Origin: Clostridiales bacterium
GTDB taxonomy: Bacteria; Bacillota; Clostridia; Lachnospirales; Cellulosilyticaceae
Assembly (NCBI GenBank): GCA_019418225.1
Contig: DYCF01000043.1
Span: forward strand, 1 to 43,752
Direction: 5' to 3'
DNA: 43,752 bases
In this document: positions 7,690 through 16,485 of the stretch, piece after piece
Layout: each line of letters begins with the position of its first letter
Numbering within the stretch: the first letter of the stretch is position 1
Notes under the pieces: model-generated
The model's database searches: none
Seen by the model: the letters and a program-made list of their open reading frames with translations, nothing else
Told to the model about the DNA's origin: nothing
Translations under genes and position numbers: made by a program

Positions 7690-8148
7690 TTAAGAATTTA
7701 AAATATCTTTAAATTGATTCATAACTTCTTCAATATGATCTAAATGCTTTACTGCACAGAAAATCGTATCATCTCCTGCAAGTGTGCCTACAATCTCACT
7801 AAAGTTAAAAGCATCAATTGCAGAGGCAACTGCATTTCCCATACCTGTCAAAGTTCGAATAACAACAATATTGCCTGCATAATCCATGCTTACAAAAGCA
7901 TCTTTGAAAACACGAATAACCTTTTCAGATACTTGCTGCTCAAAGTTAGCTAATGCTACATATTTTTGTCCACCACTGCGACTTGCTACTTTCGTAAGCT
8001 TAAGTTCACGAATATCTCTTGAGACAGTGGCTTGTGTGACACTAAAGCCTTCATTTTCTAATGCTTGTGCTAAATCTTCTTGTGTTTCTATATCTTTTTT
8101 TTGAATCAGTCCAAGTATTGTAGACTGTCTTTGTTCCTTCATTCCCAT
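7690..8148 (-). CDS. argR: Arginine repressor ArgR/AhrC
   Basis: A 152-residue regulator of arginine synthesis and breakdown. An N-terminal winged helix-turn-helix (about 5-70) contains TQATVSRDIRELKLTK. The C-terminal domain (about 80-150) forms the hexamer and binds L-arginine; its signature includes GTLAGDDTIFCAVK. The start, MGMKEQ, has only a weak AAGG ribosome binding site, and its spacing to nadK is four bases, so it is probably translated by coupling. Confidence 0.96.
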   Translation of the reverse strand: MGMKEQRQSTILGLIQKKDIETQEDLAQALENEGFSVTQATVSRDIRELKLTKVASRSGGQKYVALANFEQQVSEKVIRVFKDAFVSMDYAGNIVVIRTLTGMGNAVASAIDAFNFSEIVGTLAGDDTIFCAVKHLDHIEEVMNQFKDILNS

Positions 8149-8152
8149 AATG

Positions 8153-9013
8153 TTATCGCCTTCTTTCTACCATCTTATCCCGTAATATATCAAAAAATTT
8201 GCGATCTGAGCATTTAATAAGTTTTGTTACATAAGGTGATTTTTCTATTTTCACTACATGCTGCGGTGTTAAATACATTTTCAGCTTACCATCAATACTA
8301 AGTGCCATGCTCTTATCATGATCTTCTAGCGTTCTAATCTCTACTATATCTTCTTTGGAAACAATAATAGATTTTGAATATAGCGTATGTGGACAAATAG
8401 GTGTAATCACATAAGTATTTGCCCCTGGCAGTACAATAGGACCACCCGCTGATAAATTATATGCTGTAGAACCTGTAGGCGTTGAAATAATAATACCATC
8501 TGCTGGATAGATATCACATAACTCCTTGTTCACACTAATTTGGAAGTCTACAATACGTGCAAAATTCCCTCTTGTTACATTAATATCATTAAGTGCATGA
8601 AATACTTGTACATCTTCACCTGGGCCTGTTACCGTTGCACGAAGCATCATACGCTCATCAATGGTATATTCTTCATTTAATATTTTCTTAAGTGCCACTT
8701 CCATCTCTCTTACTTCAATATCTGCTAGAAAACCTAAGCGTCCTAGATTGACACCAATGATTGGTACATTTTGCTTACACGCATCTTCCGCTACACCTAA
8801 AATCGTCCCATCACCGCCAATGGCAATAATGCAATCACAGTGACGGTATAGATTCACGCCTTCTAAAACGCCAACCTTTGTCTGAAGTACCCTTGCCACT
8901 TCATCCATGGCATATACTTCTAGACCTTCTTTTTCAAGCCAAGCTGCAATTTGTTCTGTAATACGAAAATCCTTATCCTTAAACCTATTAGGAATAATGC
9001 CTACACGCTTCAT
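8153..9013 (-). CDS. nadK: NAD kinase
   Basis: A 286-residue enzyme that phosphorylates NAD to NADP using ATP or polyphosphate. The GGDGT motif at about 66-70 is the catalytic and nucleotide loop. TPTGSTAYNLSAGGPIV is the conserved NAD-binding region. Two adjacent ATG codons are possible starts; the second (9011-9013) has better spacing to GGGGGG. It lies between tlyA and argR, as usual in Firmicutes. Confidence 0.95.
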   Translation of the reverse strand: MKRVGIIPNRFKDKDFRITEQIAAWLEKEGLEVYAMDEVARVLQTKVGVLEGVNLYRHCDCIIAIGGDGTILGVAEDACKQNVPIIGVNLGRLGFLADIEVREMEVALKKILNEEYTIDERMMLRATVTGPGEDVQVFHALNDINVTRGNFARIVDFQISVNKELCDIYPADGIIISTPTGSTAYNLSAGGPIVLPGANTYVITPICPHTLYSKSIIVSKEDIVEIRTLEDHDKSMALSIDGKLKMYLTPQHVVKIEKSPYVTKLIKCSDRKFFDILRDKMVERRR

Positions 9014-9029
9014 CATATCCCCCCGTTAT

Positions 9030-9920
9030 TTATAGACTTTGATGTGATGCTGTTACAATATCATAAATTACCTTGTCTTTATCTGCTGTATAATCTTCTG
9101 TTTGCTTTTTACTTAAGTGAATAAGATATTCAATATTTCCTTCAGGTCCTTTAATAGGTGAAAAATCTAAGCCTAATACACCAAAGTTTAACGTTTTTGC
9201 ATAATCCCATACATTATGGATTACTTGTTCATGTACTTTTGGATTTCTAACAACGCCATGTTTTTCAACTTGCTCTCTACCAGCTTCAAATTGTGGCTTA
9301 ATGAGTGCGACAACTTCTGCCTCACTGCTTAAGAGCAAACTAACTGGCTGTAATACTTTAGTCAGTGAAATAAATGAAACGTCAATTGAAGCAAATTCAA
9401 TGTCCTCTTCTAAGCGGTCTCTTGTTAAATAACGAATATTTGTTTTTTCCATGCAGACAACTCTAGCATCTTGTCTGAGTTTCCAAGCAAATTGCCCATA
9501 ACCTACATCCACAGAATACACTTTAATCGCACCATTTTGTAACATACAATCTGTAAAGCCACCAGTTGATGCACCTACATCCATACATACTTTATTTTCT
9601 AAAGTAATCTCAAAATTAGCCATCGCCTTTTCTAATTTCAAACCACCACGACTTACATATTTCATCTTTTCACGTACTTCAATCGTACTACTACGTTTCA
9701 CTTTAAGCCCGGGTTTATCTTCTCTTTGTCCATTGACAAAAACAACACCGGCCATAATATATGCTTTCGCGCGTTCTCTCGATTCTGAAAGCCCTCTTTC
9801 AAAAATAAGCACATCAAGTCGCTCTTTGCTATCTAGTATTTTCTGGTCAATTACAACCTCTACTGTTTCTGCTGCTAGAGCTTTCTCTAATGCTTGTTGT
9901 TCTTCTTCTCTGCCCTTCAT
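9030..9920 (-). CDS. tlyA: TlyA-family rRNA (cytidine-2'-O)-methyltransferase
   Basis: A 296-residue protein with an S4 RNA-binding domain (about 31-95, RLDVLIFERGLSESRERAKA) and a FtsJ-like methyltransferase domain (about 90-270). The SAM-binding motif is VCMDVGASTGGFTDCML. The family methylates the ribose of cytidines in 16S and 23S rRNA; in Firmicutes the target is mostly inferred. It carries about 30 extra acidic residues before the S4 domain, with no internal start codon that would remove them. The ribosome binding site is weak and dxs ends four bases upstream, so translation is probably coupled. Confidence 0.92.
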   Translation of the reverse strand: MKGREEEQQALEKALAAETVEVVIDQKILDSKERLDVLIFERGLSESRERAKAYIMAGVVFVNGQREDKPGLKVKRSSTIEVREKMKYVSRGGLKLEKAMANFEITLENKVCMDVGASTGGFTDCMLQNGAIKVYSVDVGYGQFAWKLRQDARVVCMEKTNIRYLTRDRLEEDIEFASIDVSFISLTKVLQPVSLLLSSEAEVVALIKPQFEAGREQVEKHGVVRNPKVHEQVIHNVWDYAKTLNFGVLGLDFSPIKGPEGNIEYLIHLSKKQTEDYTADKDKVIYDIVTASHQSL

Positions 9921-9924
9921 CTAT

Positions 9925-11796
9925 TTACTCGCTTTCTTTAATATGCTCTAAAATTTTTGCTGTTAAGGATTTTGCATCTAAGCCTTCGCGTACAAGTACA
10001 GCACTTACTTCACCATGTGAAATCATACCAGTCTCATAGCCAAAAGCTTTCCCTTTAATCGCGTGGCTTTGCATCATAAGATAAGCAAAGATGCTTTCAC
10101 CAAATCCGCCTTCTAGTATACCATCTTCTAAAGTGAAGAGATAGTCGTAGTGCTGAGCTACCTCATCTAATCCTGCCTTGTCTAATGGGAATAAACAAGG
10201 TGCTTCAATAACTGCCATATGGATGCCTTCATCTTCTAATAAGCTGCTAATCTCTAAGGCAGTTTGCATACTACGCCCACTACTTAGAATAGCCATAGTA
10301 TTGCCTTGTTTTAAGGTTTTCAAACAAGTCCATTCATCACAGTTTTTAAATGCCTTATCAATCTGACTGCCACCTCTAGGATAACGAATAGCCACTGGTG
10401 CCTCAAGACTTAAGGCATAACGCATAGCTGATTCCATCTCTTCCGGCATTTTAGGTGATAAGATTGTCATGTATGGCATGTTTTTAAGGAAGGCAATATC
10501 ATAAATACCTTGATGTGTCGACCCATCCTCGCCTACAATCCCTGCACGGTCAACACCTAAAACAACAGGTAATTTTTGAAGACATACGTCATGTAAAATT
10601 TGATCATAAGCACGTTGTAAAAACGTAGAATATATGGCCACAAACGGATGATAACCACTGCTTGCCATTCCTGCTGCAAAAGTCACTGCATGCTGCTCTG
10701 CAATCCCTACATCAAAGAAATGTCTTGGATAACGTTTAGAAAACTCTAAAAGTCCCGTACCTTCTGGCATTGCCGCTGTAATGCCCACTACTTTTGGATT
10801 ATCTACTACAAGCTTACACATGGCATCACCAAAGGCACCTGAGTAAGTCCCTGCGCCACCTTTTTTTAGGCTTTCTCCTGTCGCAATGCAAAATGGTGCT
10901 ACGCCATGAAAACTACTTGGTTTTTCTTCTGCAATGCGGTAGCCTTTGCCTTTTTTGGTTTTCACATGAATTAAGATAGGCCCCTTCATTGATTTCACAT
11001 TTTCAAAAAGATGAATGAGTTCTTCTAAATTATGCCCATCTACTGGCCCTAAGTAAGTAAAGCCTAATTGCTCAAATAAAGTATTTTGAATCATAAAGCT
11101 TTTTACGCCTTCTTTAGTACGTTTAAGTGTCTGTACCATATGATCTCCTACTACGGGGACCTTATGTAGTACATCTTCTACATCTGCCTTAACGCGTAAA
11201 TAATCTTGACTTGAACGTAAATGATTTAAATATTTGCCTAGTCCTCCTACATTTTTAGAAATAGACATTTCATTATCATTTAAAATAACGATTAGATTTG
11301 AACCACCACGTCCAGCATTATTGAGTGCTTCAAAGGCCATTCCACCTGTTAAAGCGCCATCCCCAATAATAGCAATGACTTCATTATCTTCGCCAGCTAA
11401 ATCTCTGGCCTTCGCCATCCCTAATGCTGCTGAAATAGAGGTAGAGCTATGACCCGTTTCAAAAACATCATGTTCACTTTCACGGCGTTTAGGAAAACCA
11501 CTCATGCCACCTATTTGTCGCAAGTTTTTAAACTCTTTTCTTCTTCCTGTGAGGAGCTTATGTACATAAGCTTGATGGCCCACATCCCATATCATCTTAT
11601 CTTTGGGTGAATCAAATACATAATGAAGTGCTAGGGTGAGTTCCACAACACCTAAGTTAGACGCTAAATGTCCTCCTGTTTTTGACAAGGATTGCACCAA
11701 AAAGCTTCTTGTCTCTTTTGCTAATTGCTCAAGTTCCTTTGCATTTAAATTTTTTATATCATTTGGGCTATGAATCTTCTTTAGTAACTCTAGCAT
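9925..11796 (-). CDS. dxs: 1-deoxy-D-xylulose-5-phosphate synthase
   Basis: A 623-residue thiamine-diphosphate enzyme that condenses pyruvate and glyceraldehyde 3-phosphate in the first step of the MEP isoprenoid pathway. The thiamine motif IAIIGDGALTGGMAFEALNNAG is followed by NDNEMSIS. The central transketolase-like region contains GVDRAGIVGEDGSTHQG, and the C-terminal domain is complete. The second of two nearby ATG codons (11794-11796) has AGAGG seven bases upstream and is preferred. Its neighbour ispA feeds the same pathway. Confidence 0.96.
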   Translation of the reverse strand: MLELLKKIHSPNDIKNLNAKELEQLAKETRSFLVQSLSKTGGHLASNLGVVELTLALHYVFDSPKDKMIWDVGHQAYVHKLLTGRRKEFKNLRQIGGMSGFPKRRESEHDVFETGHSSTSISAALGMAKARDLAGEDNEVIAIIGDGALTGGMAFEALNNAGRGGSNLIVILNDNEMSISKNVGGLGKYLNHLRSSQDYLRVKADVEDVLHKVPVVGDHMVQTLKRTKEGVKSFMIQNTLFEQLGFTYLGPVDGHNLEELIHLFENVKSMKGPILIHVKTKKGKGYRIAEEKPSSFHGVAPFCIATGESLKKGGAGTYSGAFGDAMCKLVVDNPKVVGITAAMPEGTGLLEFSKRYPRHFFDVGIAEQHAVTFAAGMASSGYHPFVAIYSTFLQRAYDQILHDVCLQKLPVVLGVDRAGIVGEDGSTHQGIYDIAFLKNMPYMTILSPKMPEEMESAMRYALSLEAPVAIRYPRGGSQIDKAFKNCDEWTCLKTLKQGNTMAILSSGRSMQTALEISSLLEDEGIHMAVIEAPCLFPLDKAGLDEVAQHYDYLFTLEDGILEGGFGESIFAYLMMQSHAIKGKAFGYETGMISHGEVSAVLVREGLDAKSLTAKILEHIKESE

Positions 11797-11886
11797 ATTC
11801 ATTCCTCTTTCTTTTCTTAATATTTCTCTCTATTTTATATTGACTATTATCTACGCTATAGGATACATACTTTCCTAGTCTACAAA

Positions 11887-11915
11887 AAATGACAACCCCT
11901 ATTAGATTGTCATTT
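11887..11915 (-). terminator. Terminator overlapping the oapA stop codon
   Basis: AAATGACAA (11887-11895) pairs with TTGTCATTT (11907-11915), with a T run on the minus strand (TTTTTTGTAG). The stem touches the stop codon of the membrane-protein gene. It probably ends most OLE-oapA transcripts before dxs. Confidence 0.75.
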
Positions 11916-12490
11916 TATACTTTGTGCCTGTTAAATAATTTTTTAAGATGATAAATTATAAGCCCTACATAATAGACAATATACCTGGCGCGTTCTATAG
12001 CAAAGCTTTTTCCTAAAGCCTTTCCCCCAACTGTAAGGGCTGCTACAAATCCGCTCATTGCAATAGATAATATAACTGATTTTATGCCAAAACCTTCTTC
12101 TATAGCGAGTACAATAGCTGTGGCTGTACTTCCTGAAATAATACCAGCAATATCACCAATTACATCATTCATCAGATTAGCCACCATAGGTGCATTACGG
12201 ACAAGCATAATACTCTCCTTTGCCCCCTTCACCTTTGAAGCGGCCATGGAATGAAAGCTTACTTCATCCACCGAAACAACCGCATTACCAATTCCATCAA
12301 ATAATATCCCAATGAGGATAATCATAATCAGCATCAAGAATGCAATTAGTAATGGCACATCACTTAATAAAACTTCAAAAATGTAACTAAAAAGCGTAGC
12401 AATCACGAAGGTTACACCTATCGTAAGCCCCAATGATTTTGCTGTTTGCTTCTTAACTTTTACCTTCTTAAACTTTATCTTTTTTGGCAT
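11915..12490 (-). CDS. oapA: OLE-associated membrane protein OapA
   Basis: A 191-residue protein with a strongly basic N-terminus (KKIKFKKVKVKKQ). Four hydrophobic segments follow: about 20-40, 44-66, 108-133 and 138-160. The tail is basic (KKLFNRHKV). The middle region resembles the membrane domain of CorB/CNNM magnesium proteins (DUF21), the annotation it would get by similarity. I call it OapA because it lies directly after the large RNA gene and before dxs, the position described for OapA in Halalkalibacterium halodurans. OapA binds OLE RNA and carries it to the membrane. The start has AAAGGAG seven bases upstream. Membrane nature is clear; the name depends on the RNA call. Confidence 0.82.
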   Translation of the reverse strand: MPKKIKFKKVKVKKQTAKSLGLTIGVTFVIATLFSYIFEVLLSDVPLLIAFLMLIMIILIGILFDGIGNAVVSVDEVSFHSMAASKVKGAKESIMLVRNAPMVANLMNDVIGDIAGIISGSTATAIVLAIEEGFGIKSVILSIAMSGFVAALTVGGKALGKSFAIERARYIVYYVGLIIYHLKKLFNRHKV

Positions 12491-12508
12491 AAATGTACTC
12501 CTTTACGT

Positions 12509-13160
12509 CGGCTGATCACCCACTTCTCAAAATATAAGATAATAATGATTGTAAATTTTGTGGCATATAGTCTAGCAGGTTTTCCCAAGTAAGTACTTCT
12601 TTGTCGCCAAAGTAGCGGTTTCCCTTTAAACCTACCTCAAGAAATAAATGCAAAGTGCACCTATCTCTCACGCCAGATCGCCTTAATAACCACACTGTAA
12701 TCCAATCACGATTTCCCTAAAGAACGGTCTAGGAGTTTTCCTCAAAACAATCTGAAATGCTCCTATCCTCTTTTGCGAATCAGGTTTCTATCAACAATAG
12801 GCTAGACTTTTTGGCCGAAAAGACTAGCTGTAAATTGATGTCCCCCCTCTTCACTCAAGGCAGGCTACACTACCCACAGCTAACACCGCATGGTAGGTTT
12901 AATCCTAAGTCGTACATCATCCCCTATGAGGATGTGCACAAGCATAGGTCTCCACGGTAAAAGGGTCAACGCCCATATGCCCTTATGGATCGCCCTCAAA
13001 CCTTAACCCCCAGTATCAGCCCATAGCGGGGCGCTACAAGCCAACACCAGGAACTTCATCGATATGCCCTAAAACGGATTTTTAGGCCCGTCTTCAAAGC
13101 ATCTCAGATTGACTAGAATACCGCATCTTATTTTTTGAAAAGCGCGTCATCAGCCGCTTT
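12509..13160 (-). ncRNA. ole: OLE RNA (ornate, large, extremophilic RNA)
   Basis: A 650-base stretch without a protein gene, richer in G and C than its surroundings, between the PAP2-like gene and oapA. OLE RNAs are about 600 nt and sit in this isoprenoid gene cluster next to oapA. The sequence supports a discrete RNA. A consensus promoter lies at 13167-13195. The 5' end can form a hairpin with AAAGCG and CGCTTT arms (13143-13160). CGGCTGAT near the 5' end (13149-13156) can pair perfectly with ATCAGCCG near the 3' end (12509-12516), closing the molecule. These two pairings compete for bases. The ends given are estimates. Known OLE RNPs sit at the membrane and help cells tolerate cold, alcohols and magnesium stress. 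Confidence 0.85.
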
Positions 13161-13166
13161 TAGAAC

Positions 13167-13195
13167 ATTATAACAATAAGCCTACGTTTTTTCAA
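13167..13195 (-). promoter_or_regulatory. Near-consensus sigma-A promoter for OLE RNA
   Basis: TTGAAA (13190-13195), a 17-base spacer and TATAAT (13167-13172) on the minus strand. It starts 10 bases past the PAP2-like gene's stop codon and overlaps a hairpin (AGCCT/AGGCT arms at 13181-13204). It is among the best promoters in the window and predicts a start near 13160. Confidence 0.8.
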
Positions 13196-13204
13196 CGTTA
13201 GGCT

Positions 13205-13651
13205 TTACATGAATGCTAAAAGGCCAATGACAATCCCTAAGATACAACCTGCTGCCACTTGAAGTGGTGTATGACCTAAAATCTCTTTAAGGCGCTGTTC
13301 AGCATTTAAATTAGGGTCCTCTAATACTTTTATAATCTGATTAATCATTGCCGCTTGTTTTCCAGCTTGAAGCCTTACATTGGCTGCATCATACATAACG
13401 ATGAAGCTTAATACTGCTGCAATGGCAAAGTAACTACTATCATAGCCATTCACCTGTCCTATGCCTATAGCCAGTGCTGTTACAAAGGAACTATGTGAAC
13501 TTGGCATTCCCCCTGATGAAATAAACTTTCTAAAGTCTATTTCATGTTCATGTACCAGTGTAATAATAAATTTTAAAAGTTGGGCAATAAACCAACTTAA
13601 AATTGCTACACCTAGAATTTTATTTGCAAATAATCCTGCAATACCATTCAT
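13205..13651 (-). CDS. Divergent PAP2-family membrane protein (YuiD-like, DUF212)
   Basis: A 148-residue membrane protein with hydrophobic segments at about 10-30, 55-80, 80-95 and 128-147. It contains SGGMPSSHSSFVTALA, which matches the phosphatase motif of the PAP2 superfamily. Family members are presumed lipid or prenyl-phosphate phosphatases, and few have been tested. Its place after ispA suggests prenyl diphosphates as a possible substrate, which is inference. The start has GAGGGTGG four bases upstream. Confidence 0.85.
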   Translation of the reverse strand: MNGIAGLFANKILGVAILSWFIAQLLKFIITLVHEHEIDFRKFISSGGMPSSHSSFVTALAIGIGQVNGYDSSYFAIAAVLSFIVMYDAANVRLQAGKQAAMINQIIKVLEDPNLNAEQRLKEILGHTPLQVAAGCILGIVIGLLAFM

Positions 13652-13661
13652 TCATCCACCC

Positions 13662-14540
13662 TCAATTTCTTCTTGTAATAAGCTGTAACGCAATTTCTCT
13701 CAATATTTTTGTGTCTCCACTAACATGATCTAGCACTTTAATTGCCTTTTCAGTAAGTGTCTTTGCAATCTCATAGCATTCTTCTACAGAATAAAAAGTA
13801 AGGTACGTTGTTTTATGATTTTTACTATCACTTTGAATTGGTTTTCCTAGCTCTTCCATTGTTGATGTTTCATCTAAAACATCATCTATAATCTGAAATA
13901 CTTTACCGATATACTGACCATAGGCTTCTAAAGCGGCAATTTCCATCGGTGTGCCATGACCTAATATTGCACCCATTTTAGTGGCTGCTGCTAAAAGTGC
14001 ACCTGTTTTATTAAGATGGATACGATCTAATGTGTCTAAATCAATCGTCTTATTCTCACTTGCCATATCTAATATTTGTCCGCCAACCATACCTTGTGCA
14101 CCACTGGCATGACTTAACACATGCGCTGCACGTACCTTGGCCATATCTTCGGATACAAGTGCATCCTCCAACATTAGATTAAATGCCTCGGTTAATAAAG
14201 CATCACCCGCTAAAATAGCTGTAGCTTCATCAAATTTTTTGTGATTTGTAAGTTTTCCTCTACGATAATCATCATCATCCATAGCAGGTAAATCATCATG
14301 AATCAGTGAATACGTATGAATCATTTCAATGGCACATAAAAATTTTCCAATATCTTCGTTGCCACCGACGCTTTCATAAGCAAGCTGCATGAGTACTGGT
14401 CTAATACGCTTGCCCCCTGCTTGTAAACTATAATTCATCGCTTCATATAGTCTTCTGAAATCATCCATCGGACCCATTGGTAAAGCCTTTTCTAGGTAAT
14501 CATTAACTTGTGCCTTATAGAATGCATAATCTTTCTCCAA
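13662..14540 (-). CDS. ispA: Farnesyl/geranyl diphosphate synthase (polyprenyl synthetase)
   Basis: A 292-residue class I prenyltransferase. It builds farnesyl diphosphate from IPP and DMAPP. The first aspartate-rich motif is LIHDDLPAMDDDDYRRG (about 78-94) and the second is IIDDVLDET. GGKRIRP binds IPP. The start appears to be TTG 14538-14540, with GGGGGATTAG seven bases upstream inside the end of xseB. It overlaps no neighbour and is part of the xseA-xseB-ispA block. Confidence 0.95.
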   Translation of the reverse strand: MEKDYAFYKAQVNDYLEKALPMGPMDDFRRLYEAMNYSLQAGGKRIRPVLMQLAYESVGGNEDIGKFLCAIEMIHTYSLIHDDLPAMDDDDYRRGKLTNHKKFDEATAILAGDALLTEAFNLMLEDALVSEDMAKVRAAHVLSHASGAQGMVGGQILDMASENKTIDLDTLDRIHLNKTGALLAAATKMGAILGHGTPMEIAALEAYGQYIGKVFQIIDDVLDETSTMEELGKPIQSDSKNHKTTYLTFYSVEECYEIAKTLTEKAIKVLDHVSGDTKILREIALQLITRRN

Positions 14541-14542
14541 GC

Positions 14543-14764
14543 CTAATCCCCCTGTTCTATTTTGTGATATTGTCCCTGTTCATATACATAGATTTCTTGC
14601 TCTGCCTTTGTGAGAATCTCATTGCAAAAAGCTGCAAGGTCCATTCCTTTTTTGTATTCTTTAATGCTTTCTTCTAAAGTGATATCGCCACTTTCAAGAC
14701 GCTTTACACTTTCTTCTAAGGCTAAAAGTGCTTCTTCAAAGTTTTTTGCTGGTTTTCTAGCCAT
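14543..14764 (-). CDS. xseB: Exodeoxyribonuclease VII small subunit
   Basis: A 73-residue helical subunit that binds XseA. FEEALLALEESVKRLESGDI is the family signature. A longer frame would begin at 14818, but ATG 14762-14764 has AGGAGG nine bases upstream and gives the normal length. This start lies eight bases inside the end of xseA, so expression is coupled. Confidence 0.93.
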   Translation of the reverse strand: MARKPAKNFEEALLALEESVKRLESGDITLEESIKEYKKGMDLAAFCNEILTKAEQEIYVYEQGQYHKIEQGD

Positions 14765-16013
14765 TGTTTTCTTCCTCCTTGCATCGCTTTGCCGGTTTCT
14801 TGCCTTTAGTCCTATCATATGTGCTGCTTACACTTGCACTGAAACTACCATCTGCCACAGTAATTTTAAGCTGGTCTTCTACTTTTATATCGTTCACAGA
14901 CTTTACAATATTTCCTTTAGAATCCTCTACAAGTGCATAGCCTCTTTTTAAAGTATTTAGAGGTGAAAGCTTTTCTAACTTCTGCAGTGCAATTTCATAC
15001 GCCTTGCTACTTTCGTGCACCTTTTTCGTAAAACCATAATTAATCGCTTGCATGAGGTGATCTACTTCTTGCATTTTATTTTTGTAAAATAAATCTTTTC
15101 TTGCGTAAATCGGTCTACTTGTTAAGTACTCAAGCTGGCTACGTGCATTCTTTAAACGTGCATTCACCGTATATTGCATATTTTGCATAGTACGCCCTAT
15201 ACGTGTCTCTAGTTCCTGTTTAGAAGGAATAACAATTTCTGCTGCTGCTGAAGGTGTCGCTGCTCTTTTATCACTTACAAAATCAGAGATGGTAAAGTCT
15301 ATCTCATGGCCTACAGCAGATACAATAGGAATTTCTGATTCAAAAATTGCCCATGCCACTGCTTCTTCATTAAAAGCCCATAAGTCTTCTATAGACCCAC
15401 CACCTCTGCCTAGTATAATTACATCTACTTTTTTTTCTATATTTGCAAGTCTTATGGCCTCTACAATCTCACCTACTGCATATTCCCCCTGTACATGTAC
15501 AGGATAAATATAAAGCGGAATACTTGCACAACGTCTACTAGCAACTTGTCTAATATCCTGAATTGCTGCACCCGTAATGGATGTAATAACACCTACACGT
15601 CCTGGAAATGCAGGTATCTGTCTTTTATATTTTTCGTCAAATAAACCTTCACCGGCAAGTTTCACCTTAAGTGCTTCAAATCTTTCATATAAGACGCCCA
15701 TACCTTGTTTTTCAACGTCTTGTACATAGGCTTGATAAACACCTGTCTTTTCATAAATGGTAATACGCACACGAGCATATATTTTCATACCTTCTGCTAG
15801 TCTAAAAGAGAGCCTTTTAGCATCTCTTTCAAACATCACAGCATTAATACTGGCTCTTTCATCTTTAATTGTAAAATAAACATGTCCTGAATGATGATAT
15901 TTACAGTTTGAAACCTCACCTTGAAGCCATAGGTCATTAAGCATATAGTCTTCTTCTATGAGGTGACTGACATAACGATTCACTTCCCATACAGATACAA
16001 TTTTTCTTTTCAT
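14757..16013 (-). CDS. xseA: Exodeoxyribonuclease VII large subunit
   Basis: A 418-residue nuclease subunit that degrades single-stranded DNA. An N-terminal OB-fold (about 1-105, including LQGEVSNCKYHHSGHVYFTIKD) is followed by the catalytic domain, with GRVGVITSITGAAIQD and DVIILGRGGGSIEDLW, and a C-terminal coiled coil. Length is normal. The ribosome binding site is a modest AGAGG. Confidence 0.96.
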   Translation of the reverse strand: MKRKIVSVWEVNRYVSHLIEEDYMLNDLWLQGEVSNCKYHHSGHVYFTIKDERASINAVMFERDAKRLSFRLAEGMKIYARVRITIYEKTGVYQAYVQDVEKQGMGVLYERFEALKVKLAGEGLFDEKYKRQIPAFPGRVGVITSITGAAIQDIRQVASRRCASIPLYIYPVHVQGEYAVGEIVEAIRLANIEKKVDVIILGRGGGSIEDLWAFNEEAVAWAIFESEIPIVSAVGHEIDFTISDFVSDKRAATPSAAAEIVIPSKQELETRIGRTMQNMQYTVNARLKNARSQLEYLTSRPIYARKDLFYKNKMQEVDHLMQAINYGFTKKVHESSKAYEIALQKLEKLSPLNTLKRGYALVEDSKGNIVKSVNDIKVEDQLKITVADGSFSASVSSTYDRTKGKKPAKRCKEEENNG

Positions 16014-16046
16014 TCTAAGCCTCTACTTTTCTTAAGCCTCTATCTT

Positions 16047-16463
16047 TTAAGCTTCTACTTTCTTAAGTACACTTCCTAAAACACCATTAATGAATTTAGG
16101 TGATTTTTCTGTACTATAAGCTTTTGCAATTTCAAGTGCTTCATTTACAGCTACTTTATGTGGTACATCTGTATATTTAAGTTCATAAATTGCAAGTCTT
16201 AAAATACTAAGGTCTACCTTAGCAATACGACTGATGCTCCAGTTTGTTGCTGATTCAATAATCGCTGCATCAATTGCTTCTTTATGTGCTAAAATGCCAT
16301 AGTAAGTCTCTTCAATAAATTGAAGAAGCCCTTTATTAACATGTTCTGTTTCTTTTAACATTTCAATTTTTTCGTTATAGAGACGGTCACAATCTTGTTC
16401 TTCATGGAATGTCCCTTCATATAACATTTGCATAATAAGTTCTCTCGCACTACGTCTAGTCAT
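16047..16463 (-). CDS. nusB: Transcription antitermination factor NusB
   Basis: A 138-residue all-helical RNA-binding protein that works with NusE (ribosomal protein S10) on boxA RNA in rRNA operons. SARELIMQMLYEG opens the family pattern and VAVNEALEIAKAYSTEKSPKFINGVLGSVLK is its C-terminal signature. The start has AGGAGG seven bases upstream. It is the second gene of the block. Confidence 0.96.
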   Translation of the reverse strand: MTRRSARELIMQMLYEGTFHEEQDCDRLYNEKIEMLKETEHVNKGLLQFIEETYYGILAHKEAIDAAIIESATNWSISRIAKVDLSILRLAIYELKYTDVPHKVAVNEALEIAKAYSTEKSPKFINGVLGSVLKKVEA

Positions 16464-16485
16464 TTTTTCCTCCTAATACTTCCTC

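Noticed and set aside
12757..12960. A 67-residue open frame on the plus strand in the gap after oapA
   Set aside because: It has no ribosome binding site or recognisable protein pattern and lies within the minus-strand OLE RNA.
14765..14818. Upstream extension of xseB
   Set aside because: The extra 18 codons lie inside xseA and lack a ribosome binding site, whereas the later ATG has AGGAGG.
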